From Massariosphaeria phaeospora (taxonomy: Eukaryota > Ascomycota > Dothideomycetes > Pleosporales), in the NCBI GenBank assembly GCA_011032825.1, contig JAADJZ010000001.1:496001-560000 (forward strand): DNA of 64,000 nucleotides, given 5' to 3'. The position numbers and the translations under genes are program-made. Positions 48,416 through 60,384 of this stretch are shown here, one piece after another (position 1 is the first letter of the stretch; the number at the start of each line of letters is the position of its first letter). Under the pieces are notes generated by a model. That model was not told the origin of the DNA. It searched no databases and saw only the letters and a list, made by a program, of their open reading frames with translations.

Positions 48416-50432
48416 TCATAAAAAGGCATTAGAACTGCCCCCTCTGCTTTTTTCGTATTCCTTCTCGTCATACGCATCCAACTCTTCCGTGTCCACCCTC
48501 CTCATACCACTCGGTGGGGGCGCGGGAGCAGACGCTATCCCAGGACTAGGACTCCGGCGCCAATCGTCCTCGTCCGTATACCTCGAGGGGCTCAGTTCCC
48601 TACTATCACGACTCGCTATTGGGAGGAGTGTGCTTGAGTCACCCTTCACAAGCCCGAGTCTCTCTTCTTCGGTCGCAGATTTGACCTCTCGACTGTTTTT
48701 CCTGCTGTGGTGGCTGGTTGGCCGTTTTGACGATCCCTCCCCACTGTCAGATCGGTTCCTATGGAAGACATTCTGGAAGGAGAATTGGCGTTTCGCGGTG
48801 TGGGGTGGTGGTTTCGGGGGATGGAGAGAATCGCGGGAAGGTTGGCGATCCTGTTGCTGGGGCACAGGAGGTAACGGTCCGAATTGGATGGTTGTATCAT
48901 GGGGTTTGTACGCCGTGTCCGTGTCCATATCTCTAGTGTAAGAGTGTTTGTCTGAATTGTCATCTACAGCGCCATCCGTCTGAACAGGAGGAAAGGTGGT
49001 GAGATCAACCGGCGCGTTGTGACTGCTTTGGGACTTGCCCCGGGACCGTAGTCGTTGGAAGAAGCCGGGGTGATAGCTGCTGTCGTCATCCGAGTCCTCG
49101 GTCGGGAAGTGGGTCATTCCCAGCGGCGGATGTATAGTCTTTTGTCGGACAATTCCAGTTTTTGGTGCTGCATTGGGATCTAACACAGTTTTTCTCCTCC
49201 GTAGTCCGTCAAACTCAACTTGCTCGTTCTCACCGATGGGCTGCATATGCTCTTCTTGAAGCTTCTTCATTTCCGTGGCTTCCCTTTGTGTCCTTGCTCT
49301 TGACAGTGAGCGCAGAATAGCACCGCCACCGCGAATGGTGTCTGCTCTTGGCTCGTATTCAGGCTCCTCTTGCTCAGCGACGGTGCGGACTTGATCTAGA
49401 TCACCCTTGAAAACTGCCGAATCTGGAACATCTTTGGCAGATTTAGAAAGTTGTAACAGAACAACTCCCGCGCAAATCTGTAGGAAGCCCATGATGACTG
49501 TAGATATAGTGGAAGCCGTTCCTTTGAATCCCTGGAAAAGGATCGCCGAAGTCACAATCGTGGCCGAGGTAAAGAGGACATAGTACGTCGGAGTAACCAG
49601 CGCGGCATTGAAGAGGTTGAGAGCTTTCTAGAGCAGAGTCAGTGAAACTCACGGTGCTTCAGTGGTATGAACATACGTTGAGGTAAACGATCTCGGTAAG
49701 CAAAGTTGAGATGACGAAGACAAGCAGGACGTAGGTGAACCACTCCTTGAACTGCGATTTGCCGCTGGCCGCGGCTACAATAGCAGCTCCTAGGCCTTGT
49801 GTCGCAACAACACTCAGCCCCCCAATCAGACTGCAGATACTGAGATAGACCATCATGCTCTTCTTGCCATATTTCGGTCCTAGCCACAGCGCAACAACTG
49901 TACAGCCAACGATGACGATACCGGCATAGCTCAGAAAGCCTGGAGCAATGACTAGTCGTTTCATATCTTGAATAGTTGCCACGGCGGCCTGCTCTGGGGC
50001 ATTGATGACGATGACGACAGACCCGATGATGCAGTTGAAGCATCCCACTTTACCCACAAAACTCAAACGCTCTTTGAGAAATATGGCGGACAGGATGGCG
50101 GTTATGACGACGGAGAGGGCTCCCATCGGGGTGACAAGAATGGCGTCGACGAAAGCGTAGGCGGCAAAGTTGCATATCTCGCCGATGATCATGAGGGTCA
50201 TTCCAGTCCACCACCAGGCGTTCTTGAGGTAGCCATAGCCTTCACCTGCCTCCTCGTTATACTTGACGTTGGCTTTGAGCAGTCCATGCTTCTTCAACAC
50301 GAACGATATGCCGATAAAAACACCCGACGCTATTGCCAGAATGATGCCCACTGTCTTGTATATTGGCGGACGAGCAGCGTCGCCCCCGCCACCACCGGCG
50401 CGTGCATAGAGGTCGTGGGCTTCGGAAAGCAT
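48416..50432 (-). CDS. NIPA-type magnesium transporter
   Basis: Membrane transporter of the NIPA / EamA-like (DMT) superfamily; animal members carry Mg2+. Two exons, 50432..49677 and 49627..48416, with a 49-bp intron 49676..49628; about 655 residues. The frame is open to an earlier ATG at 50540; I prefer 50432 because the preceding residues are Arg/Pro-rich leader-like. About nine membrane segments occupy residues 25-330 (for example TVGIILAIASGVFIGISFVL and ALSVVITAILSAIFLKERLS with the family's Leu-Lys-Glu-Arg-Leu signature). The last two helices (ALVTPTYYVLFTSATIVTSA and ISTVIMGFLQICAGVVLLQL) are completed after splicing. A cytosolic tail of about 320 residues is Ser/Arg/Asp-rich, probably disordered and phosphorylated, as in fungal homologues. 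It is divergently transcribed from COG4. Confidence 0.9.
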
Positions 50433-51225
50433 GACGGACACGAGCAACGTCGAGCCACGGTGAGGAGTGGGGGGTGCGGAAAGGTCCACGGGTGACAGGC
50501 GCCGGAGCGGGAGTGTACGCGGCTTTCGGCCGGGGCGCAATTAGAGCTGGTGTCGCAGATCAAGGGTTTCTGAGATATGTTCAGGATAGAGTCGACCGTA
50601 GAGGCGGCATAGAAACAGCCGGGGAGAAGCACGACGCAGTGGGCCGCGTGGTGGAGGCAAGTGCGCTAGATGACGCTCGGCCGCAGTGACGAGATAGGAA
50701 GTCTGTTTTGAGAAGGTGGCAGCACCGGGGTCGAGTCGCACCTGCCGTCGGCGAGCGCAGCGGAATGCCGTCTTCTCGCGGAGCGGGCTGCACGTCGGGG
50801 TGAATGGGCAGAGCGAAGTGTCGAGTCGGACTCCAGCGGCGGGGGCGTGTGGTGGCTACGCTGGCGGTGCGAGTCGTCGCTGGAGTGGGTGGTGCAGTTG
50901 CACACCGTGGGGTAGAGCCGTCTGCGTAGTACGTACGAGGCTATGCTGGCCGCTAGGAAACGGACTCGACACAAAACACAGATCGGGCACCGAGGGTATA
51001 TAGCAGACGGATGCAAAGTAGGTGTGTAGGAGCGATTCGAGCTGCCAACCTTCCAGGCCTCGTCACTCCACAGGCCCAGGCCGGCTGGTTGCCCCTGCAG
51101 CGACGCGCAGAAAGGTGGAGCGGCGTCAGCCAAGCAGCCGTCGTGCGCACCGCTCTCTTGCGACACCGCCGCCCACACCCACCACAAACGAAAAAGGCCC
51201 GACTTCTTCATGCCCGTGTCGCAGC
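50433..51225. promoter_or_regulatory. Divergent promoter between NIPA and COG4 genes
   Basis: The 790-bp spacer must hold both promoters. A GGTATATAGC TATA-like site at about 50996-51005 lies about 220 bp before the COG4 start on the plus strand. No uORF or other site can be defended. Confidence 0.5.
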
Positions 51226-53639
51226 ATGGAGAATGGCCACCTCGACCCGCAGCGCGACGTCTTTGCCGCCACCTCGGTGGCTGAGATCAACGCGGCCCTG
51301 GCCACGCTGCACCACCACGAGGCCACCGTCACCCAGCGCCTGAACGACCTCATCGCCTCGCAGAAAGACCTGTCGCGCGAACTCGGCCGGCTCGATCTGC
51401 TGCGCGCCCACCTCGGCACCCAGGCCGTCAACACGCGGGCCATCAGCAATGGCATGCTCTCGGACGCTGCCTCGACGGCAAATCGAATATCGAGCGCCGT
51501 GAAGCGATTGGACCACGAACAGTCCAACGTCAAGGCCACCCTAGAGGTGGTCGAGCAGGTCAGCGAGCTCAAGGCCTGTGTTCTGGGAGTCCACGGATCC
51601 ATGGGTGCGCCGCAAGACTGGGAAACGGCGGCGAGCTACCTCAGTCGCGCGGCCAAGATACCGAGCGAGGTCATAAATGGCAGTTTTGCGGAGGAGATAG
51701 TGCCGACAGCAGAGGTGCCCGACCCTCCGCGGGTAACCCTGGATGCCGCGGCCGAATCGCTGTGTGGGCTCTTCCTGCGCGAGTTCGACAAGGCCGCAAA
51801 GGAGGGCGACGGCTCGCGGGTAACGAGGTTCTTCAAGCTGTTCCCCTTGATTGGGCGAACAGACGTTGGCCTCGATGCGTACGGGCGGTACGTGTGCCAG
51901 GGCGTGGCTTCGAGAGCTCGAACGAACTTCAATTCCGCCGCACCCGCCCAAAGGAAGGAGGGCTTCTTTTATGCAAACACTCTGACGAAGCTGTTTGAGC
52001 ACATTGCCCAAATTGTGGATGGCCACGCGCCTTTGGTAGAACGCCACTACGGCCCGGGCTTGATGGCAAAGGTCATTGAGCGTTTACAGATTGAAGCCGA
52101 CGTTCAGGGTGGCATCCTGCTCGATACGTGGCACGATGAGCGTACTATTGATCGAAAGTTGACAGACATCAAATCCTATGCTTTCTCCTTCCTTCTCCAG
52201 AGTTACATGCCTGCACAGAAGCCTCCAGTGGGAACACCTCGTGCTGGTTCGCCTGCCAATGCTGTAGCCCGTTCCAGCGAGGACGAGAGCGTCAACATGA
52301 AAGAAGTGGACGGCCTGTTGGGGGAAAGCGCGTTGATGTTAGGTCGGTGGGCACTGTATGCGCGCTTCCTCTCCTCGAAATGTGCTGTAAGTACAAATAC
52401 TGTCATCTGCTTGTCTAGTGTCTGTTCTCATTGCTGTAGCCTCGCGAGTCACCAGACCCACCCGGTATCGATCATGGCTTGACTATGCCCCATTTTCTGG
52501 CGACTAGCAACCTCAACAAGAAGGTTTCAAGCCATCTCATTGTACCATTCAACGAGATGACAACCTTCTTCTTCCGGCGTTCAGTGGAGAAGGCTTTCCA
52601 GTTGGACGAGTCACCGTCGGATCTGAACCTCAATCCTGCAAAGCCGCTTGGTTCAAACCCACCTTTTATCACTTCGGCGGTAGATGATGTCATGTATATC
52701 GTAAACCAGGTCATCCAAAGGTCCCTAGCTACGTCTCAGCGAGCCATAATCGGCAGTGTTGTCTCGACTGTTGCGCGTCTGCTCGGATCGGATTTTGTAT
52801 CCATGATTCAACGTAAGATGCGAGATGAAAGCTACCCAAAAGCCGTCATCCAAGGCGGATTGCCCCCGGAAGATAAGGTCATTGCCTTCCTTGTCCTCAT
52901 AAACAACCTCGATATATCAAACGACTACGTCAAGCGCATTATCGAAACACAACTGGGGACTCAATCTCAGTCTACATCTGAAGGCCCCTCGAAGTCGCCT
53001 CTTCAGGACCTGTTTCCCTTTGGCCATGATTCGACTTTCGTCGAGAACGAGTTGAAAGCAATGGAGAGCTCGTTTTCTGCTAAGACTAGTGAGCTACTTA
53101 AGGAAAGTATCCAAGCCACCTTCCACAACGTGCTTAAACCGCGTGTCCGACCTATCCTGGCTGAAGCTTTCCGCGACGTGGATTACGCTCCATCGGAGGA
53201 CTCAGGCGCAAGAGAAGACAACGCGGATGGCGATGACGGAGATCTGGTGAAGTCGCGCTTCGATCGTGGATGGGGAGCACTCGTTCGACCGATCAAGCGG
53301 ATTCTCTCGCCGACCAACTTTGATCGCCTCATGTTGGTTGCAATGACTTACCTTGCCTCCGCGCTTGAGAAGCGGATTAAAAGTTATTACGGCAGAGTCA
53401 ATGAACTAGGCGCTGTAAGGCTTGAGCGAGATATATCGGGCATCGTTACAGCTGCAGTCGCGGGCGGTAAATACGGCTTACGAGACTCGTTTACGAAATG
53501 CACCCAAATGACTTTGATCATGAATATGGAGGACGACGAGTGGGAAGAGGTCGTCAACGATGAAGTGGGAGAGCTCGGCATTCCTTGGGTCCTAGATGCG
53601 GAGGAGAGAAGGAGTGCCAGGGCCATAGTCAAGGGCTAA
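51226..53639 (+). CDS. COG4: Conserved oligomeric Golgi complex subunit 4
   Basis: Subunit of the eight-protein COG tether, which retrieves recycling vesicles to Golgi cisternae and keeps glycosyltransferases in place. Two exons, 51226..52386 and 52440..53639, joined across a 53-bp intron (GTAAGT...TAG); about 786 residues, the expected size. The start MENGHLDPQRDVFAATSVAE leads into the heptad-rich coiled coil (ALATLHHHEATVTQRLNDLI...) typical of COG N-termini. The central helical region includes FFKLFPLIGRTDVGLDAYGR and SRARTNFNSA. The second exon starts PRESPDPPGIDHGL and contains VDDVMYIVNQVIQRSL, NNLDISNDYVKRI and the conserved C-terminal block (RFDRGWGALVRPIKRILSPT, DSFTKCTQMTLIMNME). 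Cytosolic, peripheral on Golgi membranes. The frame is open upstream of the chosen ATG but reads as leader. Confidence 0.92.
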
Positions 53640-54017
53640 TGCCGTTCTCCTCTTTATATTTTATATCGATGTGTGCAAACGCAAGGATAGATGCTTGGCG
53701 ATTAATATCCACAAATCTTGGCTCGATTGCCACTACAATTGCATTCCAACCTAATGACAACAACTTCTTGAGTGCGCTCACTTTTCATCTTAAATACCTC
53801 CTCAGTAGCCAACCTCCGCTCTTCCCAAAGAAGATATTTTTAAGCTCAGACTAACTTAGCTTGGTATCCTTGGCGTTCCAAGCTCAGGCCTGTGACATCT
53901 GGCTTTCAATCATTATTCATCTCAACATCATTAATCCGCGCCGGCGGCTCCAACAGTATTGTTTCGAGTTCGACTGCATGTTTAACATGATTAGGATATG
54001 ATATTCGACCTCCCAAA
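53640..54017. other. Intergenic
   Basis: Short spacer between COG4 and the GH125 gene, both on the plus strand. A TTAAATACC stretch lies near 53789, but no defined promoter element is evident. Confidence 0.5.
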
Positions 54018-55621
54018 ATGTGGCTCGCCTCCCTCTTCCTCTGGTTCTTGTTCTCGGCTTTATCAGGGGCTCAATGTCCACTTTATCAACACTACGCCGC
54101 CGAAAAACACATCCCCTTTTCTGAGGGCCTGTGGAATCTATCCTATGCGCGTCCGGTGAAGTCCTGCCGGACTTTCCACTTACAAGAGCTAGAAGATGAG
54201 GTTCAACGGCTGAAAGAAGTAATTGTGGATCCGGATTTGTTTCGGCTTTTCGAGAACTCGTGGCCGAGTACCCTGGATACGACAATTAGATGGCGCGGAC
54301 TTACGAATCGCACGGATGGCGTGGAAGAAGAGTTGGCGTTTGTCATCACGGGCGATATTGAGGCTATGTGGTTGAGAGATTCGGCGAATCAGTTGCAGGC
54401 TTATGTTTCTTTGCTCAAGCCGAATGCGAGTTACGATAGTCTTGCGAGCGTGTTTCGCGGGACGATCAATCTGCAAACTCGATATATACTGGAAGCGCCA
54501 TTCTGCAATGCGTTCCAAGCGCCGGACGAGAGTGGAATGCCGCGAAAGAGTTCTATGAATGCAGACGTCATCGCTCCTCGATTCAATTATTACCGCGTTT
54601 TCTCGTGTCAGTGGGAGCTGGATTCACTGGCTAGCTTTCTACAGCTGAGTACGGATTATGTGGCGGCAACTGGCGACTATGAGTTCTTCGCAAAGTACAA
54701 CTGGACGAATGCGGTGCGGTCAGTACTGCAGACGACGCAGAGCATGACCGTCGACAGCTATACTGAAGATGGCAGCTGGCAGCGGCTACCATACACTTAC
54801 TGCGCTCCCTACGGCGGAACACCCATTAATGAGTGCAACGGATCGCCTCACCGCGGCAACATCGGCCTGATCCGATCGTTCCACCGTCCTTCGGATGATG
54901 CGTCCATCTACCAGTACCTCATCCCGTCGAACATGATGTTCAGCCAAGCTCTAAACAGAAGCGCCGACATCATGGAGCGCATCGAACCTCCCGGCGACAA
55001 CCTAACCTCTTGGATGCGCACCATGTCCACCGACATCCGCACCGGCATTGAAAAGTACGGCGTAGTGCGCGACGCCACATACGGCCACATCTACGCCTAC
55101 GAAGTCGACGGCTACGGCTCCGCCAACATTATGGACGACCCCAACATCCCCTCGCTGCTGTCCGCCCCCTTCCTCGGCTACGTCCCGTACGCAGACAAGC
55201 TGTACCAAAACACGCGCAGGAAGATCCTGTCCACTGACAACCCCTACTACGCCTGGGGCCCGATGATTAGCGGCGTCGGCTCGCCGCACACGCTGCCCGG
55301 TCGCGCGTGGCCCATGGCGAACATCATGACCATCCTGACGAGCGAAGACGACGATGAGATTGTAAGGAATCTGAGGTGGTTGGTCCAGAGTACGGATGAG
55401 CTCGGGGTTATGCATGAGAGTGTGCATGCGCACGAGGCGGGCGTGTGGACGAGGCAGTGGTGAGTCGCTCTCGACATGTGCTTTTCCAGATCGTTGGGAG
55501 TAGAGAGAGTATCGAAGATTAACAGCCACGCAGGTTCTCATGGGCAAACGGCATGTTCGGCCAAGCGATCCTCGACCTCGAGAGGCGGAAGCCGCATATT
55601 TTGAAGCTAGGCTTTCAGTAG
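54018..55621 (+). CDS. GH125 exo-alpha-1,6-mannosidase, secreted
   Basis: Glycoside hydrolase family 125 (formerly DUF1237): metal-independent, inverting alpha-1,6-mannosidase acting on mannan or N-glycan mannose. Two exons, 54018..55459 and 55534..55621, with intron GTGAGT...CACGCAG; about 509 residues, a full-length catalytic domain. The N-terminus ([20 protein letters not shown]) is a signal peptide, so it is secreted or lumenal. Family signatures are [23 protein letters not shown] (here with VITGD), [44 protein letters not shown] in the active-site region, and [20 protein letters not shown], where the last part depends on the splice. The Asn-X-Ser/Thr sites fit secretion. It is the last ordinary host gene before the transposon cluster. 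Confidence 0.93.
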
Positions 55622-56194
55622 GGAGCGAGGCGCATCTACCTACTACCTACTTGTGTTGACATTTCTCTGGTGGTTCTTGATTATCTGGCGTTTGATTACG
55701 CTGCGCATGCATTCCGCAATGATGTTCACTCTGTTTTCTGTCTGGCGCAGTTCGGTTCGGTTAAAACAGAAGGAAGTAGCATCTTAATGTACGAGCTGGA
55801 GTGTACGAGCTGGAGTGAACTTTGGATAGACGGCGATACCGGTAGTAATAATCGGAACAAAAGCATATTTACCAACGCCGGTCTACTCGCTCTAAATACC
55901 TCCCTTGGTCCCAGCGGGACTCCAGTGCCCTGTTGGAAAGGAAGGTGCGCAGCGCCTAGGAGGCCTGTTTGGCTATGTAGTGCCCAGCCCGAGAGTCCGA
56001 TGGTGTTTGATGTCCGGTGTCCTGAGCGTTCGGGCTCAAAACAGTACCTACAGTGTTGCTCTCACAGACAGATTGACGACGGACGAATATGCCACTAGCA
56101 TTCTAGAGGGGACGATTTTTCATCATCTAGGCACGGTTGTTGATCGCATAATAGACCCAAGAAGACGGAACGAACAGCTGTTGCTATACCGGTA
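55622..56194. other. Intergenic between GH125 gene and transposon nest
   Basis: 570 bp of balanced composition. Overlapping frames at 55670-56098 and 55905-56327 have no recognised domain; the second runs into the transposon terminal repeat, so it is unlikely to be a gene. An imperfect duplication of GTACGAGCTGGAGTG lies at about 55790-55817. Confidence 0.5.
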
Positions 56195-56244
56195 CCGTGC
56201 CCGTGCGCGCGGCGCCCGGAGTTGCGCGGCGCCCGGGGAACACC
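56195..56244 (+). repeat. Left terminal inverted repeat of transposon 1
   Basis: Pairs with 58274..58323 at 49 of 50 positions. Confidence 0.9.
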
Positions 56245-56301
56245 AAAACACCAGACAAGCCACCAACTTTGACGCGTCGCATCTCAACTACTACAACAGC
56301 T

Positions 56302-58170
56302 ATAGAGGCCGCGCTTGCAGCGATTAAATCGCTTAAACCAGGAGAAAAATTCACATACTAAGCAATAGCTAATAAGTTTAACGTAAACAGAACTACACTG
56401 TCCTGAAGACACCAAGGCCGTCAGAGTACGCAGGAAGCCTAGAGAATCAACTAACAAAAGCTCAGCCTACAACAAGAAATAGAACTCGTAAGCTATATTA
56501 AAGACTTTACAAAGAGAGAGCTGCCTTCTACAAAAAAAATAATACAAAATTTCGCATCCTAGATAGCTACAGAGCCAGTAAGCGACGCTTGGGTAATGCG
56601 CTTTCTCTACCGACAAAGCAATTATCTAATCTCTAAATAGTCCTCTGGGATAGACTCTCTTCGCTACAACGCTAATTTAAACGTTAAGTACGCGCTGTAT
56701 TTTGACTTGCTGCATGCTAAGATAAAGCAGTACAACGTACAGCCGCGTTACTGCTACAATATAGATAAAAAGGGCTTTATAATTAGTGTAACAGGTTGCT
56801 CAAAACGAGTGTTTACTCGACGGCAATAGGAGAAGAAAGAGGTGCGAGCATTACTCCAAGATAGCTCTCGTAAGTAGATAACTCTCTTAGCAGCTGTTTG
56901 CGCCGATAGGAGCGCTCTGCCGCTTGGTCTTATCTTTCAAGCGTTATCAAGGTTACTGCAGTTAAGCTAGGTAGCCGACGTTGAAGCAAAAAAGCACAAC
57001 GTCTTTATTACCTTATCCCTGTCTAGCTAGACGAACAATGACGTTAGATTAGCATAGCTTAAGCAGGTTTTCAACTGCTACACGAAGAAAAAAGCGCGCA
57101 GAAAAAGAAACTAGCGTCTTTTTATACTTAACGGCTATAGCAGTTACTTTACACAGGATTTTATCAACTACTGCAACTCTTATTGTATACTTCTTGCTGT
57201 ATTTCCGCTTCATAGTACTTATACGCTTTAGCTACTTGACGTTGTTTGCTTTAAACCTCTCTTTAGCGCCTACTCTAAGAAGCTTACTAATTACTTTTAA
57301 AAAACTCAAAGGCTCCTCGCAGTTAAGAAGGGAAACTTCTTCTTACTATTCTAGAGAGCGTAGGAGTCTTTCCTTACGACAGAGATTATTCTTAAGTTCT
57401 TTGAAGCTACTAGTATATGGCCTATAAAGCTAGAGGTTATACTTAATTAGTTTTAAAAAGAAAAGAATAGAGAGCAAGGAAACAGTGAATTACAGTTTTT
57501 AGCACTTAAAAACAGTAACTAGCGTAAGATAGAGCGTTTCTTACGCTCTGCAGTAAAGAATAACGCTACAGGAAAAGCAAAGTCGCTCTCTCAAACGCTC
57601 TACTAACTTTAAGTGCAAAACGAGCTACTACACTATAAGAACAATGGGCTAAGAGAAGCGCTTACTACTAAGAAGAAGCAAAAGAAGCGCGGCAAGCCTT
57701 TCGACCTACAGCAGCGAAAGGAGTACTATAGTAGTGCTGTCTTCTAGTTTCCGCGAAAGATTAGAGAGGCACGTGTACAAGAGGCAGTAAAACAACAAAA
57801 AGAGCATAAGGAGCAGCTTGCAAAGGCGAACAGGAAAAAGCTCCTAGCTGCTGCTAAGCTACTCCGAAAGCAGCAGGTAGAGGAGAGGCGTGTAGCGAGA
57901 GAGAAGGCCAAAGTAGTGCGTGCCAGGGAGCAGGCTGAGAAAGAGGCCGCGCGCGCTGCTCGGATCGCAGCCCAAAACACCAAGAGAGCACCTCAAACTA
58001 CCTAGAAGGGCAAGCGCAAAGCCTCAGGTCCTTCTCTACCAAAGCCTAAGCGACAGAGACGCGGTGGCGGCTCTGCAGCTGTTGCGGAGCCCCCAGAAGC
58101 TGCACCAGAGGCTCTACCCAAAGTTAACTCCTACGGCCGCGCTATTAGGCTTCCACGTAAATATAATTAG
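56302..58170 (+). pseudogene. Transposase of element 1, heavily mutated
   Basis: A single frame of 622 codons can be followed from ATA (56302, where the relative in element 3 has ATG) to a TAG at 58168, with no indel but many internal TAG/TAA codons and Trp losses. Recognisable blocks in order: ALAAIKSLKPGEKFTY, AIANKFNVNRTTLS, KLSLQQEIELVSYIKDFTKR, GIDSLRYNANLNVKYALYFD, YNIDKKGFIISVTGCSKRVF, KKEVRALLQDSSR, LLDVVCFKPLF and a basic coiled-coil tail ending in RAIRLPRKYN. The stops fall where element 2 has Gln or Trp codons, as expected from C-to-T changes on either strand (RIP). The loss of the start codon is also a G-to-A change. Non-functional. Confidence 0.88.
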
Positions 58171-58273
58171 TATAAGTTAATCGCGAGCATGTATACAGTC
58201 GCTCTACTAAAAAATATCGTGATAATAGCTATTGTGGCTGCTGCAATAACCTCATCTTTGAAGTAGTGAGCAT

Positions 58274-58323
58274 GGTGTTCCCCGGGCGCCGCGCGACTCC
58301 GGGCGCCGCGCGCACGGGCACGG
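58274..58323 (-). repeat. Right terminal inverted repeat of transposon 1
   Basis: Reverse complement of 56195..56244 with one mismatch. It ends at the TA shared with transposon 2. Confidence 0.9.
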
Positions 58324-58325
58324 TA

Positions 58326-58374
58326 CAGTGTCCGTGCACCTCGTGCACGGATTCATCTCGTGCACGCCGAACAC
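58326..58374 (+). repeat. Left terminal inverted repeat of transposon 2
   Basis: Perfect 49-bp match to the reverse complement of 60385..60433. Contains GTGCAC palindromic blocks. Confidence 0.93.
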
Positions 58375-58424
58375 CAAACGCGCGTCTCAACACCATAACT
58401 TTGGCGCGATATAACTCAACCACT

Positions 58425-60281
58425 ATGGCTCCGATCGATGACGCGATTGCAGATTTAGAATCCCAAGAATCAGGAGAACAACTTGTATTAGCAGAATTTG
58501 CGAGAAAATGGGATGTTAACCGCGCAACCTTGTCGCGGCGATAGAGACGCGTGACAGCGTCTAGAGAGGCTGGATACGCTCATCAACAAGCCCTCAGCCC
58601 AGAACAGGAGCTAGAGCTTGTAAGATATATCAAAACGCTCACAGAAAGAAGGCTACCTCCTACAAGAGAGATGGTACAGAATTTCTCATCAGAAGTAGCC
58701 CATCAGCAGCTCAGCGAGAGCTGGGTTACTCGCTTCATCAACCGACACAAACTCGAGCTCATCTCGAAGTGGACCAGCGCCATGGATCGCACGCGCCACC
58801 TAGCTGATTCTGAGTCAAAGTATAGACTCTACTTCGAGCTGCTACACCAGAAGATCACCCAATACCAGCTTGAAGCTCGAGATATATACAATATGGATGA
58901 GAAGGGCTTCCTTATTGGCCTAATAGGTAGAAGTAAGAGGATCTTTAGCAAGCGCCAATGGGATAAGAAAGAGGTTAGAGCATCACTTCAAGATGGTTCA
59001 CGCGAGTTTTTGACGCTGCTGGCTTGCTGCTGCGCTGATGGAAGCTCATTGCCGCCAGGCCTCATCTACGCAGCTGCTAGAGGAGCTATTCGATCGAGCT
59101 GGGTAGAGGATATTGAGGCTAGAAAGCATAAGGTGTTTATCTTATCATCTCCATCAGGCTGGTCAAACGATGATATAGGGCTAGCTTGGCTTGAGCAGGT
59201 GTTTGATCGCTGTACAAAGCAGCGAGCAGGTCGATGGAGATTACTTATTCTTGATGGCCATGAATCTCATATTACAAAGCAGTTTATCAGCTACTGCGAT
59301 CGCCATAGGATTCTGCTCTTGATCTTTCCTCCTCATTCAACTCATACGCTCCAGCCGCTCGATGTAGTAATGTTCAAACCACTCTCACAGAGCTACTCGA
59401 ACGAGCTCACCGCCCACCTCCATCGAGCTCAAGGCCTTACTCTAATCAAGAAAGGAAACTTCTTCCAGCTATTTTGGAACGCCTGGCAGTCCTCCTTTAA
59501 GGAGGAGACTATATTGCAGTCCTTCAGAGCTACTGGTATATAGCCGATAGATCCGGACGTTATCCTCAAAAGATTCGCGAGTACTCCAGAAGCTGAGAGC
59601 AGCTCCTCATCAGCGCTCTCTGACAGTGATTGGAGAAAGCTTGATCAGTTAGTGCGAGTTGCTGTCGACGATAGCCGTCAGCACGAGGCAAAAAAGCTAC
59701 GCTCAGGCGTTCACCATCTCTCTGTTCAAAATGAGCTCTTGAAGCATGAGGTAGACGGCTTAAAAGAGGCTCTCTACCACAAGCAGAAGCACAAGAAGAA
59801 GAGCAAAGCTCTTGACCTTTAACAGCGCCAAGAATACCACGGTGGCGCTGTCTTCTGGTCTCTCCGTAAGGTCAGGGAAGCTCGAGCTCGAGAGACTGTA
59901 CGAAAGAGAGATGAGATAGAGCAGAAACTCCAGAAAGCACAGGCTAGAGAGCAGAGAGATAAGGCTCAAATTTAGCGTCAAGTTGAGCTTGAGCAGAGGC
60001 GTGTGGAGAGAGAGAGACTCAAGGAAGTAAAGGAGAAACAGAGAGCTGAGAAGGCAGCTGAACGCCAACGCCAGAAGGAGGAGAAAGACGCTGCTAAAGC
60101 TATACAATTATCTCAAAAAGGAAAGAAAAGAGCTTCAGCAGCTATTTTATCAAGTAACAAGCGTCAAAAACGCGTTGGGGCTGCTCGCGCTGGTGCTCAA
60201 GTTCAAGAAGAGCCTCCAGCTTCTCCACCAAAGCTCACATCACGTGGCCGCAACGTCAACCTCCTATCAAAATATAGATAG
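58425..60281 (+). pseudogene. Transposase of element 2, four in-frame stops
   Basis: Pogo-type transposase of 618 codons in one uninterrupted register, broken by TAG at codon 40 (58542), TAG at 373 (59541), TAA at 466 (59820) and TAG at 517 (59973). An N-terminal helix-turn-helix (LAEFARKWDVNRATLSRR) and a CENP-B-like DNA-binding region (QALSPEQELELVRYIKTLTE, SESWVTRFINRHKLELISK) come first. The DDE domain follows: YNMDEKGF (Asp158), LLILDGHESH (Asp277) and LQPLDVVMFKPL (Asp313), so the catalytic triad is intact with 35 residues between the last two. The tail is a charged coiled coil ending KLTSRGRNVNLLSKYR. All four stops can arise from CAG or CAA by C-to-T in a CpA context. The longest intact part, codons 41-372, still covers the DDE core. 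Non-functional without readthrough. Confidence 0.9.
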
Positions 60282-60384
60282 TACAAGTTGATCGCAAGCA
60301 TCTATTTACTACAATATCACGTTTTTATTAATATTAAGCTATTGTGTGGCGCTTTACAGCCTCATTTATGAGATCGCTAAGATA

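Larger units (their letters stand above)
56193..58325 (+). mobile_element. Pogo/Fot1-like DNA transposon 1 (with flanking TA)
   Basis: Element body 56195..58323 (2129 bp) between TA dinucleotides at 56193-56194 and 58324-58325. Its terminal inverted repeats, 56195..56244 and 58274..58323, are 50 bp with a single T/C mismatch and strikingly G+C-rich (CCGTGCCCGTGCGCGCGG at the tip, GGGGAACACC at the inner end). The interior between them is A+T-rich and full of TAG/TAA in the transposase frame. TA target duplication plus a helix-turn-helix/DDE transposase place it in the Tc1/mariner superfamily, pogo/Fot1 branch. Confidence 0.88.

Noticed and set aside
55905..56327. 140-codon frame between the GH125 gene and the transposons
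   Set aside because: Runs into the terminal repeat of element 1, overlaps another frame and has no recognised motif.
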